From JAKACA01 sp963735115 (GTDB lineage: Bacteria; Actinomycetota; Acidimicrobiia; Acidimicrobiales; Bog-793), in contig CAVTJR010000003.1 of assembly GCA_963735115.1 (NCBI GenBank), positions 992,001 through 1,056,000 of the forward strand: DNA of 64,000 nt, written 5' to 3'. Positions 61,235-64,000 of this stretch are shown one piece after another (position 1 is the stretch's first letter; each line of letters opens with the position of its first letter). The translations under genes and the position numbers were made by a program. Below the pieces are notes generated by a model. The model saw only the letters and a program-made list of their open reading frames with translations, made no database searches and was not told the DNA's origin.

Positions 61235-61671
61235 TGACTCTGGCCATGTTGGCCTTGGCTATGGGGGCCTGCACCTCGACCACGTCAACTGCATCGCGCC
61301 CTGGTACCAGCTCAACTTCGACAACCTCGATTGCGCCTCCGCCTACCACTCCTGCTCAAGCACTCCGAGTGCAGGTGTTCCTCAGCCCGAGAGCAAAACC
61401 GCCCCAACTTGCAGCTTTGCGTGCAATCGTCGAACAAAACCCCGAAATCGAATCCTGCTTCTACTTGGACCATCGGCAGAGCTACGAGAACGCCGTCAAG
61501 ATATTCAAGGCCAAGGGTCAATTGGCGGCGATAGCGTCCTTAACCGTGGCTACATCACCCCCCGTGGTCGTCTGCAAGCCGAAGCAATCAGCGAACGCTG
61601 CTGCGCTGAAAGAGCGTTTCGAGAAGATCCCAGGCGTTTTCGTAGTCGAGGTCGGCGCTTGGCCGTCCTAG
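61216..61671 (+). CDS. Lipoprotein with FtsX-like extracellular domain
   Basis: 151 residues. MRRLAVMTLAMLALAMGAC gives the lipobox AMGAC, then a Ser/Thr/Pro linker to residue ~45. The domain RVQVFLSPRAKPPQLAALRAIVEQNPEIESCFYLDHRQSYENAVKIFKAKG ... ALKERFEKIPGVFVVEV follows the FtsX ECD pattern: V-x-V-F-L, helix, x-V-E-S-x-x-Y-x-x-x-x-x-A, and final F-E-x-x-P-G-V. FtsX is the membrane part of the FtsEX system for peptidoglycan cleavage in cell division. Here the domain stands alone without an ABC permease, so it might compete with or modify the host's system. Confidence is about the fold. Confidence 0.6.
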   Translation: MRRLAVMTLAMLALAMGACTSTTSTASRPGTSSTSTTSIAPPPTTPAQALRVQVFLSPRAKPPQLAALRAIVEQNPEIESCFYLDHRQSYENAVKIFKAKGQLAAIASLTVATSPPVVVCKPKQSANAAALKERFEKIPGVFVVEVGAWPS

Positions 61672-61713
61672 CGGGTTGCTTTCTGCGGTCGCAGGAGGCG
61701 GCATGATGGTTTG

Positions 61714-61899
61714 ATGGCCCAGAAGGCGCTGACACATGGCGAGATGGCCGACCTCGCCCGGTCCCTCCAAGCTCTTCTGTACGCCATCCAGCGGGACGAG
61801 ATGACGGCCTCGACGGCGACCGTGTACCGCCTGGAGGGGGCGGTGACGGCGCTGGACACCGTTCTGGGGAACGACTCGACAACCGAGGGGTCTGAGTGA
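61714..61899 (+). CDS. Small helical hypothetical protein
   Basis: 61 residues: MAQKALTHGEMADLARSLQALLYAIQRDEMTASTATVYRLEGAVTALDTVLG. It looks like two or three amphipathic helices, with no motif. ATG 61714 is within reach of a GGAGG at 61693. It overlaps the next short frame by 4 nt (GTGA). No homologue recalled. Confidence 0.5.
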   Translation: MAQKALTHGEMADLARSLQALLYAIQRDEMTASTATVYRLEGAVTALDTVLGNDSTTEGSE

Positions 61900-61973
61900 A
61901 GGGGTTCGCCTACGTGACCACCGTCGTGCTCATCGGGCAAGATCGCCAAGGCGATGGCCGAGTTGCGACATGA
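61896..61973 (+). pseudogene. Third VKGF-type N-terminal fragment
   Basis: GTG 61896 begins VKGFAYVTTVVLIGQDRQGDGRVAT, 25 codons. It repeats the start of the anchor segments at 60573 and 61097, then diverges and stops. Likely the end of a duplication series. Confidence 0.4.
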
Positions 61974-62439
61974 TGAACAAGTGCCTCATGGATGGACGCC
62001 CCGCGGATGGATGCGCTGGTCGAGAACCGGCATTCTACCTGCCGGATCAGAGCCGGAGCGCCGGTTTATCGGTGGGATGCGACTTGGCAGATTTGCTTGG
62101 ACTCGGCTGGATGCCTTTAATGCGACGTGGCCGTTGGTCGCTCTGGAGGTTCACTCGGCGGGCGTGCGGCTTGTGCCCACCATCGGTCTCATCCCTCGTC
62201 CTCCAACCTGGGAGGCGCGCTACGACGAGTTGAGCGAGGTGCGGGCTGTCGGAAAGCTCCCTATCGTCACGACCGGCGTCCGCTTGCGGGTCGGAGACGG
62301 AGAAGACGAGTGGGTCGTTTTCTGGCACTTCCGACGTCGAAAGCCGATGCAGGCGTTGGAGAACCGAGGGATAAGGGTGCGGTGGGACGCCGACCGACTG
62401 AACTACTTCAATCCTGGGCGACGAGCCTCCGACCAGTGA
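61954..62439 (+). CDS. PH-domain-like hypothetical protein
   Basis: 161 residues. The core, LVALEVHSAGVRLVPTIGLIPRPPTWEARYDELSEVRAVGKLPIVTTGVRLRVGDGEDEWVVFWHF, has the strand order and WxxxYDEL linker of bacterial PH-like domains, and the ending MQALENRGIRVRWDADRLNYF is the helix. Such domains bind membranes or proteins. ATG 61954 is inside the previous frame, and ATG 62092 is another possible start. Confidence in the fold is moderate. Confidence 0.5.
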   Translation: MAELRHDEQVPHGWTPRGWMRWSRTGILPAGSEPERRFIGGMRLGRFAWTRLDAFNATWPLVALEVHSAGVRLVPTIGLIPRPPTWEARYDELSEVRAVGKLPIVTTGVRLRVGDGEDEWVVFWHFRRRKPMQALENRGIRVRWDADRLNYFNPGRRASDQ

Positions 62440-62824
62440 GTCTATGTTCTGCTGGCACTTCGGCACCGTCGTGAGGCTGTGTAGCTGGGGAAGCGACGCT
62501 ACCGGTCGGTCTGCGCCCTCTTGAAACTGTTCGGGTGGATATAGCAACCGACCTTCAGGAGGTCGGCCTGGCGGCGTGCTGGGTCCTGCTCGGCGACGAA
62601 CGCCTTGCGGTCCGCGCCGCGCCAGCGTCGGAACCGTTCCCGAGGTTCGTAGCGAACGAGCGGGGCGGTGCCGTGCCAGCTCGAACGTGCACGCCTACGC
62701 TTCACGACCTCAAAGCTACGCCCGTGGATTTCGCCAAATTCGAGCACGCCCGCGACGAAGGAGAGTTCTCACGGCCTATTCGTTATGACTCTGGCGGCGT
62801 TCCACCTCATGTTGGTCGCACCCG
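62440..62824. other. Spacer, no firmly supported gene
   Basis: About 385 bp. A minus-strand frame (62499-62747) encodes an 82-residue basic protein with SSWHGTAPLVRYEPRERFRRWRGADRKAFVAEQ, and a plus-strand frame overlaps it. I cannot choose between them without codon statistics or homologues. Confidence 0.3.
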
Positions 62825-63628
62825 TCAAGGTCCGCCAGGAAGGGGCGTGAAACCGGTGGGGCAGCCAGCACCATCACCACCCGGCGCAACCTCCCACCAG
62901 GGACCGTCCAGATGAAGAACGCATTGACCATCGGCTGGCAACGGACCTCGGTAGTAGATATAGCCGTAATCGTTCACCGCATCGAACTCGACGTACCCTG
63001 CGCTGGCGCACACCCACGAGACGCGCCCGAGGCTCGGTACCTCCGGGAAGTGCGCGCCGGAGATGCACTGTGAAGCTGAAGAGGCTGCTGCTAGCGCGAG
63101 GGGAAGCAACCGGTTGAGCTTGCTTTCATCGTGGACTCGAAACTGGAGGCCGAGTCCGTTCGGCACCAACGACAGACACCCCGTTAGGGCGAGGATGGCC
63201 AGCGGGAGCGCCAACCAACGCCACGGTCTGGCAGGCTTCTCGTCGGTGCGTCCGTTGTAGGAGAAAACGCCGATGACGCAGATGACGAGGAACATCAGCT
63301 CGACATAGAAAGGCGAGACTTCGTCGCCGGGGGACGCCCACAAGAAACCCCCGCAAGCCAGCACCACTCCCGCGAGGGCGAGCAATACCGCCACGCTCCC
63401 CAGCTCGGCTACTCCCCGTTTGCTGAACATCCTGAACAGCCCGTAGCCGAGCAGGCCGAGTCCCAGCCCCGTCGAGGCGACGATGAGGGCGGGAGCGGTA
63501 ACCGGCTGGGCGAGGTGGAGCAGCAACCACCCGACGAGGACCTGCACGGCGACCGTCGCGAGAAGCCAGATGCACGCTGCCACGCGGTAGTACCAAACCC
63601 GACTGGTCCTGACCGGCGTGCTCGTCAC
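62825..63628 (-). CDS. Multi-pass membrane protein of unknown function
   Basis: 267 residues. Five or six hydrophobic segments in the first ~175 residues (e.g. LLATVAVQVLVGWLLLHLAQP, ALIVASTGLGLGLLGYGLF, VAVLLALAGVVLACGGFLWA, VELMFLVICVIGVFSY, LALPLAILALTGCLSLVP). The last ~90 residues form an extracytoplasmic domain with Cys pairs (ASQCISGAHF, SWVCASAGYVEF, GQCVLHLDGPW, GAGCPTGF). No family recognised. ATG 63628 is chosen as the first in-frame start before the first helix. Confidence 0.55.
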   Translation of the reverse strand: MTSTPVRTSRVWYYRVAACIWLLATVAVQVLVGWLLLHLAQPVTAPALIVASTGLGLGLLGYGLFRMFSKRGVAELGSVAVLLALAGVVLACGGFLWASPGDEVSPFYVELMFLVICVIGVFSYNGRTDEKPARPWRWLALPLAILALTGCLSLVPNGLGLQFRVHDESKLNRLLPLALAAASSASQCISGAHFPEVPSLGRVSWVCASAGYVEFDAVNDYGYIYYRGPLPADGQCVLHLDGPWWEVAPGGDGAGCPTGFTPLPGGP

Positions 63629-64000
63629 CGTGTTCGTAGCCTACGACCGGGCTGGAGCGGTCGCTAGGTCGGTCGAAGTCGCGGCGTCGAAGGTTCTCGA
63701 ATCCGGCTCCCTACCTGGGGCGTGCTCGGTCGGGACGCCGTAGAAGGTCGGTACCTCCCCCTGGGTCGAACATGTGCGAAATCAGGACGGGAGCGGCAGC
63801 GCGTCCGGGTACCCCTACCCCCCGGTTGGGTCCCATCTCCCTTTCCCGACAGGGGACACCCCGGTGAGGACTCTCCGTAGCCACCCGGATTTCCCCAACC
63901 TGCAAGGCGCAGGTGACCGAGGGCGTCATAGAGGTCGTGCCTTCTCGTACAACCCATACGAGGAACGCACGGTCGGCCCCCAAGCCGCTCAAGCTCGTAT
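63629..64000. other. Window end, no supported gene
   Basis: About 370 bp. Two open minus-strand frames overlap and neither has motifs or a start with a ribosome-binding site. The sequence ends inside this region, so a gene entering from beyond may exist. Confidence 0.3.

Noticed and set aside
63690..63730. A T-arm-like GGTTCTCGAATCC suggesting a partial tRNA or a third att site
   Set aside because: The T loop would need a two-base insertion, and no acceptor or anticodon stem can be drawn; it does not match the tRNA-Pro repeat.

Overview
The window is GC-rich DNA from a high-GC Gram-positive bacterium (Actinomycetota). The order HAD phosphatase, nadK, recN, pyrG, NUDIX, xerD ... scpA, scpB, rluB, cmk, der is the conserved actinobacterial block known from the Mycobacterium tuberculosis Rv1692-Rv1713 region. 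Interspersed genes (korAB, dksA-type, trpS, a DUF512 radical-SAM gene beside der) and many TANNNT boxes 6-7 nt before start codons (leaderless mRNAs) fit a deep-branching actinobacterium such as Acidimicrobiia. That placement is inference; no rRNA gene is present.

Layout. Positions 1-42.8 kb are chromosomal backbone: the end of a class I aldolase gene; phzF-like; korAB (2-oxoacid:ferredoxin oxidoreductase); DUF1015; a HAD phosphatase; a phasin/histone-like protein; nadK-recN; an acyl-CoA ligase; pyrG-NUDIX-xerD; a DksA-like gene and a site-2 protease; trpS; a large SARP/BTAD-AAA regulator; scpAB-rluB-tyrA-cmk-plsC; a TetR-MFS pair with a palindromic operator; ispH; DUF512-der-accD; and a divergent redox cluster (apbE and a Ser/Thr-rich membrane protein facing a ferric-reductase-like cytochrome, a NuoF-like protein and a ferredoxin).

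Positions 42.86-57.06 kb are an integrated element in the 3' half of tRNA-Pro(GGG). A 46-bp exact direct repeat marks its ends. It carries a tyrosine integrase, an excisionase-like gene, a MobF relaxase-helicase but no type IV secretion genes (a mobilizable rather than self-transferring element), decayed insertion sequences (IS630, IS21, IS256), an RHS remnant and three secreted proteins, one with seven Cys-paired repeats. Just outside the right repeat a second tyrosine integrase (57.1-58.3 kb) begins a second element running off the window, with a set of small lipoprotein and membrane genes. The tRNA-Pro locus therefore looks like a tandem array of elements.

Several otherwise well-conserved genes (HAD phosphatase, recN, accD, a Pro-rich membrane protein, integrase B) are each broken by what reads as one extra base. 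A shared cause, such as insertion-type sequencing error, is the simplest explanation and should be excluded before calling them pseudogenes.
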